Below, in pieces: positions 48,821 through 57,784 of a stretch of DNA of 64,000 nt. Position numbers and translations under genes: made by a program. The notes below the pieces were generated by a model. It did no database searches. It was not told where the DNA came from and saw nothing but the letters and a program-made list of their open reading frames with translations. The stretch comes from Mesorhizobium sp. ORS 3359 (GTDB lineage Bacteria; Pseudomonadota; Alphaproteobacteria; Rhizobiales; Rhizobiaceae): NCBI GenBank assembly GCA_000824845.1, contig CCNC01000094.1, positions 62,001 through 126,000 on the forward strand, in the 5' to 3' direction. The first letter of the stretch is position 1. Each line of letters begins with the position of its first letter.

Positions 48821-50812
48821 TTGGGCGGGATCGTGACTGGGGTCGGTAGACCGCAACGTACAGTACCGGAGCAAACATCCAGTGAGGCAAGGACCTCGCA
48901 CCTGACGCCGGTATCGTCGATGCGTACATTCTGGGGGCTGATGCGAGCCTACTGGTTCTCCGACCGGTGGAAAGAAGCCTGGACGCTCACCTTCGTCATC
49001 GCCGCCCTCACCGCTCTCTCCAGCAAGGCCGGCGTTTGGTTTGCCGTGGCGTTGGGCGAACTCGGCAATTCGATCGCCTTCCTCCACGATGCCGCCAACA
49101 CCCATCCGCTGCAGACCATCCTGACCAACGCCGGCATACTGGTACTGCTGGTGATCCTGAAGGATGCCGGCTTCACCGGCGTGCGCAACCTCGTTTCAAC
49201 GACCCTGCACCGCAAATGGCGCGGTTGGCTGGACAACCAGTTCAACCAAGCCCTGCTAGACGGCAATCATACCCATTTCCATGCCCAGCATGGTTCGGCG
49301 GCGGGCGGCGTCGTCGCTCCCGACAATATCGACCAGCGCATCCAGGAATCGATCAAGGACATGACCGGCGGCGCCATCGGCCTCGCCATGGGCGTGCTTG
49401 GCGTGGCGACTTCGCTTTATTTCATTGGCGAAAACCTGATCGGATCGTCGGTCGAGGTCAAAGGCCTGGAATTCCTGGGCGGCTATGGCACCGCGGTGCT
49501 GGCTTTCCTTGCCGTCGCCATCTACGTTCCGCTGAACACTTGGATCGCGGTCAAGCTCGGACGCCTGCTCGAGCGGCTCAATGTCCGCATGCAACAGGCG
49601 GAGGGCAGCTACCGCAGCGAACTCATTACATTCCTGCGCCGCAGCTTCCACGTTGCCGCCTCGCATGGCGAGGACGTGCAGAAGTCGATGCATGACAGGC
49701 TCTATGTCGATATCGACAAGACATGGGGCCGACTGAATATCGTCAACACCAGCTACACCTCGTTCGAGCTGATCTACAATTTCGTCGGCGCCCGTATCGT
49801 TGCCTACGCGCCAGGCCTCTTGTCGTTCATCCACAACCGCCTCGACTACAAAGGCTACATCACCGGTTCCGAAATGGTCGCGCAGTTGATCAGCCAGTGC
49901 TCGTGGTTCATCCATGTCATGCCGGCGATTGCGACGCTCAGAGCCAACAGCCAGCGCGTTACCGAGCTCGCCAACGCGATTGAGAACGTCCAGCGCCCGC
50001 GGGAATTCTACCAGCAGACCGGCCGATCCGACTTCAGCTACGCGAGCCAGAATCCGGTTTTCGGTCTCACGATCCAGAAGCTGGAACTCGCCCATCAAGG
50101 CGAGGACGCCACACCTTTCCTCAGCGCCGCGAACCTCCGTTTCCGCCGCGGCGAATGGACCTTCCTCAAGGGCGAGTCCGGCTGCGGCAAGACTTCGCTG
50201 ATCAAGGCGATCAATGGCCTCTGGCCCTATGGGCGCGGCACCATCGTGTTCCCGGAAAGCGTGACGAGCTTCTATGCCGCGCAGGAAGTCAAGCTTCAGC
50301 AGGTCTCACTGAAGCAGCTCGTTTGCCTGCCGGGCTCAGAGCACGACCACGGCGATATGCAAGTTGCGGCCGCCCTGCACAAGGCCGGCCTCGGCGACTT
50401 CATCGAACACCTGGCCGACGAGAGCCGCGAAGGCAAGATCTGGGACCAGGTGCTTTCGGGCGGCCAGAAGCAGAAGCTGGTGGTCGCGCGCATCATCCTG
50501 CAGCAGCCCGGGCTTCTCTTCCTCGATGAGGCGACCGGCGCGCTCGACCCCGATGGCAAGATAGCCTTCCACCAGGCGATCAAGGACAATTGTCCGAACG
50601 TCACCGTCATCAGCGTCATGCACGAGGCAGTGCCGCCGCGCTCGCTTTCCGGCGAGGAGTTCTATCACAGCGTGGTCGCGATCGCCGACGGCGTCGCCAC
50701 CAAGAAGCCCCTCGCTCCCAGCCTGCCGCGCGAGCTCACCACGATCCTCACTCAGCCGCCGCGGCCGACCGAGGACAAATGGCTGCGCTTCCGCCGGCTG
50801 AAGCAGAAATAG
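48821..50812 (+). CDS. SbmA/BacA-like ABC transporter with fused ATPase
   Basis: 663 residues from a TTG. The N-terminal SbmA/BacA-like membrane domain (about 35-420) has FWGLMRAYWFSDRWKEAW, NLVSTTLHRKWRGWLDNQFNQALL and about six helices. The C-terminal ATPase (about 430-640) has Walker A GESGCGKTS, signature LSGGQKQKLVVARIIL and Walker B LLFLDEATGALD. This ABCD-type architecture (YddA-like) exports or imports peptides or very-long-chain fatty acyl groups. In rhizobia BacA relatives matter for bacteroid survival against plant peptides; a similar role is inference only. Confidence 0.9.
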   Translation: MGGIVTGVGRPQRTVPEQTSSEARTSHLTPVSSMRTFWGLMRAYWFSDRWKEAWTLTFVIAALTALSSKAGVWFAVALGELGNSIAFLHDAANTHPLQTILTNAGILVLLVILKDAGFTGVRNLVSTTLHRKWRGWLDNQFNQALLDGNHTHFHAQHGSAAGGVVAPDNIDQRIQESIKDMTGGAIGLAMGVLGVATSLYFIGENLIGSSVEVKGLEFLGGYGTAVLAFLAVAIYVPLNTWIAVKLGRLLERLNVRMQQAEGSYRSELITFLRRSFHVAASHGEDVQKSMHDRLYVDIDKTWGRLNIVNTSYTSFELIYNFVGARIVAYAPGLLSFIHNRLDYKGYITGSEMVAQLISQCSWFIHVMPAIATLRANSQRVTELANAIENVQRPREFYQQTGRSDFSYASQNPVFGLTIQKLELAHQGEDATPFLSAANLRFRRGEWTFLKGESGCGKTSLIKAINGLWPYGRGTIVFPESVTSFYAAQEVKLQQVSLKQLVCLPGSEHDHGDMQVAAALHKAGLGDFIEHLADESREGKIWDQVLSGGQKQKLVVARIILQQPGLLFLDEATGALDPDGKIAFHQAIKDNCPNVTVISVMHEAVPPRSLSGEEFYHSVVAIADGVATKKPLAPSLPRELTTILTQPPRPTEDKWLRFRRLKQK

Positions 50813-50917
50813 CAATCAGGCCAAGCTTTTACCTGCTTCCATAGCTTGGCTGCTGCGGCTGCCGATCACAGTCTCGCGATCCGGCCTCACCTCACCCGAT
50901 TTCCGAGCTTTTGACAA

Positions 50918-50945
50918 TTGACTCGGCAAAAAGCGCTCCTATGTT
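50918..50945 (+). promoter_or_regulatory. Possible promoter of mgtE
   Basis: TTGACT (50918-50923), 16 bases, TATGTT (50940-50945), 146 bases before the start. No magnesium riboswitch structure is evident in the leader. Confidence 0.35.
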
Positions 50946-51091
50946 GCGCCCGCTCGCCAAATTCAAACTCGAACCCCGCGAGCAGAAAGGTCAACCCGCC
51001 ATGCCTGGCGACAGTCACAGTCGAACGCAACCGCCGTCCGCCCTGACGTGACCTGATGGCTCACGTCCTGCCGGACGGCAAGGAGTGAGCC

Positions 51092-52456
51092 ATGAACGAA
51101 TTCGCACCCGTATCGGACGACGAAGCCGTCGCTGTCGCCCGTGTTCTTGCCAACGATCACGTCGCCGACGTCGTCGAAGCCCTCAACCATGAGCCTCGCG
51201 AAACAGCCATCGAGCTGCTCTGCGCCGTGCCGTTCGAGCGGCTGGTCGAGATTTTCGATCAGCCGGAACTCGAAAGCGCTCCGGACCTCGCGGAAGCACT
51301 GCCACGCGCCAAGGCGAGCAAGCTTTTGACCGCCATGTCGGTCGACCGCGCGGCCGACATCCTGCGCGAGCTGGATGAACCGGCCCGCTCGGAGTTGCTC
51401 GGCGCGCTTGCCCCGCCGCTGCGCGCCACGCTGCTGTCCATCCTCGGATACCCAGAAGGCAGCGCCGCCTCGATCATGACGACCGAATTCGTCAGCGTGC
51501 CTTCCGACTGGACCGTCGGCCGCACGCTCGACTACATCCGCAAGGTCGAGCGCACGCGCGAAACCATCTACGCCATCTACATCGTCGATCCGGAGACGCA
51601 GCTCCTGCTGCGTTCGACCGGGTTGCGCCGGTTGATCACCGGCAACCCGGAGGATTCGATCCTGTCGGTGGCGCCTGATCGCATGCCGGTGACGGTGACG
51701 CCGCTCACCGATCGCGAGAACTTGGCGCAGACCATCTCGAAATACGACCTGCTCGCCTTGCCTGTCGTCGACCAAGGCAGGATCCTCGGCATCGTCACCG
51801 TCGACGACATCATCGACACGATGATCGAGGAAACGACCGAGGACGTGCATCGTTTCGGCGGCATGGAGGCGTTGGACGAGCCTTATATGAAGATGGGCTT
51901 CCTCGCCATGATCCAGAAGCGCGCCGGCTGGCTCTGCGCGCTGTTCCTCAGCGAGATGCTGACGGCCAACGCCATGCAGTCCTATGAGGGCGAACTGGAG
52001 AAGGCGATTGTGCTGACGCTGTTCATTCCGCTGATCATGAGCTCAGGCGGCAATTCCGGCTCGCAGGCGACATCGCTCGTCATCCGCGCGCTGGCGCTGC
52101 GTGAAATCGGCCTGCGCGACTGGTGGCGGGTGGCGCTGCGCGAGCTGCCGACCGGGGTGGTGCTCGGCTCGATCCTCGGCGTCGTCGGCATCTGCCGCAT
52201 CGCGCTCTGGCAGTATTTCGGCTTCTACGACTACGGTCCGCACTGGATGCTGATCGCGGCGACGGTCGGCGCGGCGCTGATCGGCATCGTCACCTTCGGC
52301 TCGCTGTCGGGATCGATGCTGCCTTTCGCGCTGAAGCGGATCGGCTTCGACCCGGCAAGCGCCTCTGCGCCGTTCGTCGCTACGCTGGTCGACGTCACCG
52401 GGCTGGTAATCTACTTCTCGGTGGCGCTGGTGATCCTGCGCGGCACGCTGCTTTAA
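51092..52456 (+). CDS. mgtE: Magnesium transporter MgtE
   Basis: 454 residues in family order: N-terminal superhelical domain (about 10-130), tandem CBS domains (about 135-255, with TVGRTLDYIRKVERTRETIYAIYIVD and LPVVDQGRILGIVTVDDIID), then five membrane helices (about 280-454) with the conserved MSSGGNSGSQATSLVIRALA. CBS and N domains sense cytosolic magnesium and close the channel. A convergent terminator separates it from gor. Confidence 0.95.
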   Translation: MNEFAPVSDDEAVAVARVLANDHVADVVEALNHEPRETAIELLCAVPFERLVEIFDQPELESAPDLAEALPRAKASKLLTAMSVDRAADILRELDEPARSELLGALAPPLRATLLSILGYPEGSAASIMTTEFVSVPSDWTVGRTLDYIRKVERTRETIYAIYIVDPETQLLLRSTGLRRLITGNPEDSILSVAPDRMPVTVTPLTDRENLAQTISKYDLLALPVVDQGRILGIVTVDDIIDTMIEETTEDVHRFGGMEALDEPYMKMGFLAMIQKRAGWLCALFLSEMLTANAMQSYEGELEKAIVLTLFIPLIMSSGGNSGSQATSLVIRALALREIGLRDWWRVALRELPTGVVLGSILGVVGICRIALWQYFGFYDYGPHWMLIAATVGAALIGIVTFGSLSGSMLPFALKRIGFDPASASAPFVATLVDVTGLVIYFSVALVILRGTLL

Positions 52457-52461
52457 AAATC

Positions 52462-52492
52462 TTGGGGTCGCTGGCGTCGCCAGCGGCCCCAA
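52462..52492. terminator. Bidirectional terminator between mgtE and gor
   Basis: TTGGGG-T-CGCTGG paired with CCAGCG-G-CCCCAA around CGTCG. A and T tracts stand on either side. It serves the two convergent genes. Confidence 0.75.
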
Positions 52493-52500
52493 AGCTGCAA

Positions 52501-53889
52501 TCAAACGCGCTCGCCGTTCTTCACGCGGTAGGTCGGCTTGTACATCGTGACCAGTTCCTCGGCCGCGGTCGGATGCACGGCCATGGTGCGGTCGAAATCG
52601 TCCTTGGTCAGCCCCGCCTTCAGCGGGATGCCTAGAAGCTGCGCCATCTCGCCGGCATCGGGACCCAGGATATGAGCGCCGAGCACCTTCCTGGACGCGC
52701 CGTCGACCACCAGCTTCATCAGCATCTTCTCGTCGCGGCCGGACAGCGTGTGCCGCATCGGACGGAAGGACGCGCGATAGATCTCGACATCGGGGAAGCG
52801 CTTGACCGCGTCGTCCTCCGACAGGCCGACGGTTCCAATCTCCGGCTGGGAGAATACAGCGGTCGGGATGGTGTCGTGATCCGGCGCGGTCGGATTGCCC
52901 TTGAAGGCGGTCTCGATGAAGCACATCGCCTCGTGGATAGCGACCGGCGTCAGTTGCACGCGATGGGTGACGTCGCCGATCGCCCAGATGTTGTCGAGGT
53001 TGGTGCGCGAATATTGGTCGACCATGATCGCGCCCGTCTTGCTGAGTTCGACGCCGACGCCTTCCAGGCCCATATTCTCGGTGTTGGGAATACGCCCGAT
53101 CGCCAGCATCACCTGGTCGACCGTCAGGGTCTGGCCAGAAGACAAAAGCACGTCGAGCCTGCCTTCCGGGGTCTTGCGCACCCACTCCGAAACCGCGGGG
53201 CAAAGGATCTTGATGCCCTTCTTCTCCATGGTCTCATGCAGCGAGCGGCGCAGATCCATGTCGAAGCGGCTGAGGATTTCCTGGCCGCGATAGACCAGCG
53301 TGGTGTCGACGCCCAGCCCATGGAAAATGTTGGCGAATTCGACGGCGATATAGCCGCCGCCCTCGATCATGATCGCCTTTGGCAGTTCCTTGAGATCGAA
53401 GGCCTCATTGGAGAAGATGCAGTATTCGTGGCCCGAAAGCGCCGGATGCGGCGCCGGCCTGCCGCCGGTGGCGATCAGGATCTGGTCGGCGCTGACGGTG
53501 CGGTCCTCGGCTTGCAGATAGATGCTGTGTGGATCGACCAGCACAGCGCGCGAGTGGAAGGTCTCGCCGCCTGAGCCCTCGACATTCCTCTTGTAGATCG
53601 CTTCGAGCCGCGCGATCTCCCTGTCCTTGTTGGCGACCAGCGTCTTCCAGTCGAAGCTCGCCTCGGGCACCGTCCAGCCATAGCCGGCGGCGTCGGTGAA
53701 ATGCTCGGGAAATTGCGAGGCATAGACATAGAGCTTCTTCGGCACGCAGCCGCGGATGACGCAGGTGCCGCCGAAGCGGTATTCCTCGGCGATGGCCACG
53801 CGCTTGCCGAGGGCCGCCGCCACCCGGGCCGCCCTGACCCCACCGGACCCGCCGCCGATGACGAACAGATCATAGTCATAACCGGCCAT
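52501..53889 (-). CDS. gor: Glutathione-disulfide reductase
   Basis: 462 residues from the ATG at 53889 (MAGYDYDLFVIGGGSGGVRAARVAA); 19 upstream residues in frame are not family-like. FAD motif GGGSGG, redox-active pair GGTCVIRGCVPKK, NADPH motif EGGGYIAVEFANIF, and the C-terminal interface motif VHPTAAEELVTMYKP with the proton-relay His-Glu. It recycles oxidised glutathione with NADPH. Confidence 0.94.
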   Translation of the reverse strand: MAGYDYDLFVIGGGSGGVRAARVAAALGKRVAIAEEYRFGGTCVIRGCVPKKLYVYASQFPEHFTDAAGYGWTVPEASFDWKTLVANKDREIARLEAIYKRNVEGSGGETFHSRAVLVDPHSIYLQAEDRTVSADQILIATGGRPAPHPALSGHEYCIFSNEAFDLKELPKAIMIEGGGYIAVEFANIFHGLGVDTTLVYRGQEILSRFDMDLRRSLHETMEKKGIKILCPAVSEWVRKTPEGRLDVLLSSGQTLTVDQVMLAIGRIPNTENMGLEGVGVELSKTGAIMVDQYSRTNLDNIWAIGDVTHRVQLTPVAIHEAMCFIETAFKGNPTAPDHDTIPTAVFSQPEIGTVGLSEDDAVKRFPDVEIYRASFRPMRHTLSGRDEKMLMKLVVDGASRKVLGAHILGPDAGEMAQLLGIPLKAGLTKDDFDRTMAVHPTAAEELVTMYKPTYRVKNGERV

Positions 53890-53950
53890 CGTGGTGGGCT
53901 CCTGGGGATGAGAAAGACGGGTCACAGGTAGGCTGCCAAGCGGCAAAAGA

Positions 53951-53984
53951 AAAGCCCGGGCAAAGCCGGGCTTTGTGGTCCAGC
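53951..53984 (-). terminator. Terminator after the DUF2059 gene
   Basis: On the minus strand AAAGCCCGG (complement of 53966-53974), loop, CCGGGCTTT, then TTCTTTTG. It lies 35 bases after the DUF2059 stop and upstream of gor. Confidence 0.8.
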
Positions 53985-54008
53985 GGCCGACGGCCGGATT
54001 GAAGCCGA

Positions 54009-54608
54009 TCAGTTCGCGGAATTGTCGGCGGGCGCCGAGCCATCGGCCGGAGCGGAATTGTCGGCCGGCGCGGTGGCGTCCGGAGCCGGCGCTGCCGGCG
54101 CCGCGGCCTTGGCGGCGGCGGCGAGCGTCTCGCCGACCTGCTGCGCGAGATCGCGGGCAACGCCGTTCTGCCAGATGTCGGCCGCCTTCACGAGATCACG
54201 CGTCACCGCGGGGCCGCTGTCCAGCAACTTCTTTCCGGAATCGGAGCTGTAGAAGGCGGCGATGTCGTTGAGCTCCTTCTCGGAAAACACCTTGGCATAG
54301 GCAAGCGCTGCTTCCTTTTCGAGGTCGGCGCGACGCGATGCCATGCCGAGCGCCTTCTCGGTCACGGTCTTGCCGATCAGCTCCTGCATGTCGGGGTTCT
54401 TCTGGATGAGCTGCGACTCCAGCGCGGCAGCGGCCTGCGGCAGGATGTTGTCGAACGAGTCCGTGGCATGGATCGCAGCGACGGCCGCGCGCGCGGCCTT
54501 CAGGTGCGACTCGCTGACGTCCTGCGCAAACACCGGCGAGGACAGCGCGAGGACGGCCGAGGCCGCCAGAAACATCGAAAGGCGGCGAACCCGTTTATGC
54601 AAGATCAT
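54009..54608 (-). CDS. DUF2059 family secreted protein
   Basis: 199 residues from the ATG at 54608. Signal peptide ([19 protein letters not shown]). The DUF2059 helical core spans about 30-165: [25 protein letters not shown], and [28 protein letters not shown], the family's best-known stretch. The last 30 residues are a low-complexity Ala-Pro-Asp-Ser tail ([18 protein letters not shown]). Periplasmic, function unknown. The start overlaps the rpiA end by 14 bases. Confidence 0.85.
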   Translation of the reverse strand: MILHKRVRRLSMFLAASAVLALSSPVFAQDVSESHLKAARAAVAAIHATDSFDNILPQAAAALESQLIQKNPDMQELIGKTVTEKALGMASRRADLEKEAALAYAKVFSEKELNDIAAFYSSDSGKKLLDSGPAVTRDLVKAADIWQNGVARDLAQQVGETLAAAAKAAAPAAPAPDATAPADNSAPADGSAPADNSAN

Positions 54609-55326
54609 GGTCGATAGAACTCCCTGGTTTTCGGGCGACATGGACGGTCTCGATACCGTCGCCGCCGGCGATGATGGCCGTTGACGCCAGCCCGATGAAT
54701 AGACCGTGCTCGACAACGCCTGGAATGGCGAAGAGAGCATTCGAAAGCGCTCTTGTATCCGGAATGCGGCCAAAAGATGCATCGAGGATAAAGTGGCCGC
54801 CGTCTGTAACAAATGGCTGGCTTCCCGTCATCCTCAATGTAACCGGGCCGGAAAGGCCGAGCCTTGCCGCGGCGGCGCGAACCGCGATCTCGGTGGCGCG
54901 CAGGCCGAATTGGTTGACCTCGATCGGCAGCGGGAAGCGGCCGAGGGTCCCGACCAGCTTGGACTTGTCGGCGATCACGATCATGCGCCCGGATGCGGCC
55001 GCGACAATCTTCTCGCGCAGCAGCGCGCCGCCGCCGCCCTTGATCAGGGTCAGGTCCGGATCGATCTCGTCGGCGCCGTCGATGGTAAGGTCGAGTTCCG
55101 GCGTGTCTTCGAGCGTGGACAGCGGCACACCCAGCTCGCGACAGAGCGCCGCGGTGCGCTCGGAAGTCGGCACGCCGATCACCTTGAGACCGGTCGCAAC
55201 CTTCTCGGCCAGCAGCCGCACGAACTCTTCCGCCGTGGTGCCGGTGCCGATGCCGAGCCGCATGCCGTCGCCGACATGGGCGAGCGCTGCCCGCGCGGCT
55301 TCGACCTTCAACTGCCTTGCATCCAT
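54595..55326 (-). CDS. rpiA: Ribose-5-phosphate isomerase A
   Basis: 243 residues from the ATG at 55326; the longer frame upstream runs through the divergent gph gene. Marks are [53 protein letters not shown] (in pieces) and the late [14 protein letters not shown]. It interconverts ribose-5-phosphate and ribulose-5-phosphate in the pentose phosphate pathway. Confidence 0.94.
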   Translation of the reverse strand: MDARQLKVEAARAALAHVGDGMRLGIGTGTTAEEFVRLLAEKVATGLKVIGVPTSERTAALCRELGVPLSTLEDTPELDLTIDGADEIDPDLTLIKGGGGALLREKIVAAASGRMIVIADKSKLVGTLGRFPLPIEVNQFGLRATEIAVRAAAARLGLSGPVTLRMTGSQPFVTDGGHFILDASFGRIPDTRALSNALFAIPGVVEHGLFIGLASTAIIAGGDGIETVHVARKPGSSIDHDLA

Positions 55327-55486
55327 GGGGAGCCCTGATTTCGCCGGTTTCGCGCGCCTCCTAGCATTTTTGCCTGTCCCGTCAAAGGCTCCCTCGTCAA
55401 AGGCTCTGTGGACCGATCGAGGCTTCTTGCTTGAACCCTGGCCAGCCTGTATCGGCTGCAGCAATGAGAATTTCGCAGGACCGCCC

Positions 55487-56167
55487 ATGACCCGCCCGAT
55501 CATTGTCTTCGACCTCGACGGTACGCTGGTCGACACCGCGCCGGACTTGCTCGACAGCCTCAACCACAGCCTGGCGGCGAGTGATCTGGCCGCCGTCGAC
55601 GAAGCCGGTTTCAGGCGCTTCGTCGGCCATGGCGGCCGCGTCATGATCGAACGCGCGCATGCCGCGCAGAACAAGGCGCTGATGGCCGAAGAGCACGACC
55701 GGCTGCTGAAGCTCTTCCTCGACCATTACACGCTGAACATCCCCGGAAAGTCGCGCCCCTACCCCGGCGTGATCGCCGCGCTCGACCGTCTCCAGGCCGC
55801 CGGATACCTGATGGCGGTCTGCACCAACAAATACGAAGCCAATTCCGCGACGCTGATCGGCGCGCTTGGCATGTCGGACTATTTTGCCGCGATCTGCGGC
55901 CAGGATACGTTTGCCTTCCGCAAGCCCGACCCGCGCCATCTCACCGAGACCATCCGGCTGGCCGGCGGCGATCCGAGCAGCGCCGTGATGGTCGGCGATT
56001 CGCAGACCGACATCGACACCGCCAAGGCAGCCGGAATTCCCGTGGTCGCGGTCGATTTCGGCTACACCGACCGTCATGTGAGCGAATTCGAACCAACCCT
56101 GGTGATCTCGCATTTCGACACGCTGACGCCGGACTTGGCGGAACGGCTGATGGCGGCGGCGCGCTGA
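55487..56167 (+). CDS. gph: Phosphoglycolate phosphatase (HAD superfamily)
   Basis: 226 residues from the ATG at 55487. HAD motif I is [21 protein letters not shown], motif II is [11 protein letters not shown], motif III is around FAFRKPDP and motif IV is [17 protein letters not shown]. It removes phosphate from 2-phosphoglycolate arising in DNA repair and carbon metabolism. It is divergent from rpiA with about 160 bases between starts. Confidence 0.9.
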   Translation: MTRPIIVFDLDGTLVDTAPDLLDSLNHSLAASDLAAVDEAGFRRFVGHGGRVMIERAHAAQNKALMAEEHDRLLKLFLDHYTLNIPGKSRPYPGVIAALDRLQAAGYLMAVCTNKYEANSATLIGALGMSDYFAAICGQDTFAFRKPDPRHLTETIRLAGGDPSSAVMVGDSQTDIDTAKAAGIPVVAVDFGYTDRHVSEFEPTLVISHFDTLTPDLAERLMAAAR

Positions 56168-56235
56168 GCCGGCGCCAAATCCCGCCGACGGAAAATCAGA
56201 GAAATCAAACCGCGGAATAACCTCGGGACATCGCC

Positions 56236-56264
56236 TTGACTTCCCGCGCCCGCCTACCTTATAT
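56236..56264 (+). promoter_or_regulatory. Promoter of tRNA-Val
   Basis: TTGACT (56236-56241), 17 bases, TTATAT (56259-56264), 31 bases before the tRNA 5' end. Both boxes and the spacing are good. Confidence 0.75.
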
Positions 56265-56295
56265 CGCGGCTCGCTTCGGCCTTCGGGCCAAAGGC

Positions 56296-56370
56296 GGGCG
56301 ATTAGCTCAGCGGGAGAGCACACCCTTCACACGGGTGGGGTCGTAGGTTCAATCCCTACATCGCCCACCA
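56296..56370 (+). tRNA. tRNA-Val (CAC anticodon)
   Basis: 75 bases with encoded CCA. Acceptor GGGCGAT (56296-56302) pairs with ATCGCCC (56360-56366). The anticodon arm is CACCC-TTCACAC-GGGTG with anticodon CAC, reading GTG codons. D-arm AGCTCAGCGGGAGAGC and T-arm AGGTTCAATCCCT are normal. A short TCTAACC/GGTTAGA hairpin follows (56372-56395). Confidence 0.96.
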
Positions 56371-56659
56371 TCTAACCTCCCGAAATGGTTAGATGATTTA
56401 GTTTCCAAGCAATTCCTTGAGAATGTCTCCGGGGCGCACTGTCGCGCAGCGATTTTTTGACCTCGGCTCACTGCAGAATCCGGACTGGCTGAACGCCGAG
56501 GTTCCAGGTTCTCCTCGATCGTTTGAGCGGCGGCCGTCGGCGCGAAGCGCGGAGCCGTTGGCAATTCGAAAAAATGGAGATGCCATGTCGGTTCGGCGGA
56601 CGGTCAAGCGTCTTCAAGGAGGCGCCGGGATCGGCATCTCGACAACGAAGGAATGACCG

Positions 56660-57073
56660 ATGAGCAAGAAGATCTTTGTGAGCCTGCCAGTTACCGACGT
56701 AATGGCGTCCAGGGCTTTCTACGAATCCCTTGGTTTTAAGAACAATCCTGAATTTCCCGATGAGGCAGCGGCCTGGATGGTGTGGAGTGAAGACATCAAC
56801 TTCATGCTGCTCAGCCGGGAAAAATGGCAGATGATGACGACGCGCCCGATCCCGCCATCAACGTCGAGCGAGGTGATGTTGGCGCTCTCTCTGGACAGCC
56901 GCGACGCCGTCGACGCAATGGCCGCCGCTGCGGCCGCTAACGGCGGCACGGCCGACATCAATCCAGTCGAAGACCATGGGTTCATGTACACTCGCGACCT
57001 TGCCGACCCCGATGGTCATGCCGTGGGAGCGATGTGGATGGACGTCTCCGCAATGACTTCGGCGTCGTCATGA
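56660..57073 (+). CDS. VOC-family (glyoxalase/bleomycin resistance) protein
   Basis: 137 residues: KIFVSLPVTDVMASRAFYESLGF, FMLLSREKWQMM, DHGFMYTRDLADPDGHAVGAMWMD. This is a single VOC module pair; the DPDGH-x-x-x-x-W ending resembles 3-demethylubiquinone-9 3-methyltransferase-like and lactoylglutathione-lyase-like proteins annotated only as VOC. Substrate unknown. A good AAGGA precedes the start. Confidence 0.82.
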   Translation: MSKKIFVSLPVTDVMASRAFYESLGFKNNPEFPDEAAAWMVWSEDINFMLLSREKWQMMTTRPIPPSTSSEVMLALSLDSRDAVDAMAAAAAANGGTADINPVEDHGFMYTRDLADPDGHAVGAMWMDVSAMTSASS

Positions 57074-57109
57074 CGCCTTGACGTTGCCGGACACCAATGC
57101 CGCAGGCGC

Positions 57110-57280
57110 CTAAATCAGCCCCCGTCTCACATTCATGCGCGTTACCCCGGTCACCAGGACTGCGCCGGTCATGAAATAGAGCGTGGCTATGATGTGGCCC
57201 TGGTGGAAGTGCAGCCCGGCAAACAAAAGGGCCGTGACCACGGCAAGGAAGGCGATGACGCGGGAGAAGGCATCGGGCAT
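57110..57280 (-). CDS. Small two-helix membrane protein
   Basis: 56 residues from the ATG at 57280 (MPDAFSRVIAFLAVVTALLF), with earlier in-frame starts at 57337 (ATG) and 57361 (TTG). Two hydrophobic segments (about residues 7-24 and 29-47) are joined by GLHFHQGH, which holds two histidines, and the protein ends VRRGLI. Unknown function. A perfect CRP palindrome stands at 57381-57396, about 108 bases upstream of this start, so it may belong to the Crp-like regulon. Confidence 0.5.
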   Translation of the reverse strand: MPDAFSRVIAFLAVVTALLFAGLHFHQGHIIATLYFMTGAVLVTGVTRMNVRRGLI

Positions 57281-57361
57281 GGGGCGACCTTGTGCAATGT
57301 GTTGACTGGCCGCCCTCAATTCGGCCGATCGCTCCATAGATCGGTTTTCGATTTTTCGCAA

Positions 57362-57784
57362 TCAGGCCCAGTGGCGCATCTGTGACCACCTTCACATACG
57401 TCAGACAGGGTTTGCGCGCAGATATCGTAACGGGGGCGCCAACGGCTTGGCTGACCTGCAGATCCCGAAGACGGCCTCCGGACTGGATGCAGTTTCGCAG
57501 GAAGCAATTTGATCACCTAGCCATTTTCAGATTTGCTGTCTGCGCGCTGGGCACCTCCCACCCAAGCGCGCGGACGGCGTTCTCGAAGGATCGGTCCGTA
57601 ACCGCCAGTGCGCCCGGTCTCCTTACAGTTTGCCGGCTTATCCGGTTTCGACGTGTCGGGCATGACATTGGAACGTCTGCCAACCACCCGCCGAATTCGG
57701 AGAGTCACCGTAGAAGGAGACGACGCTTTGATCGAGCACGCACTTATCCTACAATTTCCGTCTAACCAGAGGCGGAATCGTATC
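57362..57784. other. Intergenic region upstream of the Crp-type gene
   Basis: About 420 bases between the divergent small membrane gene and the regulator. It holds the CRP palindrome (57381-57396) and the ribosome-binding sequence GAAGGAG (57713-57719) that would serve a TTG at 57728. Open frames here have no recognisable family. Confidence 0.5.
57381..57396. promoter_or_regulatory. Perfect CRP-type palindrome (TGTGA-N6-TCACA)
   Basis: TGTGA (57381-57385), CCACCT, TCACA (57392-57396). Both five-base half sites match the CRP consensus exactly. On the minus strand it lies about 108 bases before the ATG at 57280, a distance that would allow a class I promoter with TATGGA (complement of 57333-57338). 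On the plus strand the Crp-type gene starts about 390 bases away. Confidence 0.65.

Noticed and set aside
50813-51091. Magnesium riboswitch before mgtE
   Set aside because: The 279-base leader shows no M-box-like conserved core; only a possible promoter is visible.
54671-55486. N-terminal extension of the gph frame through rpiA
   Set aside because: The extension is antisense to rpiA and lacks HAD homology; the family start is at 55487.
56417-56656. 79-codon plus-strand frame between tRNA-Val and the VOC gene
   Set aside because: It has no ribosome binding site and no family resemblance, and is Arg/Pro/Ser-rich like other chance frames here.
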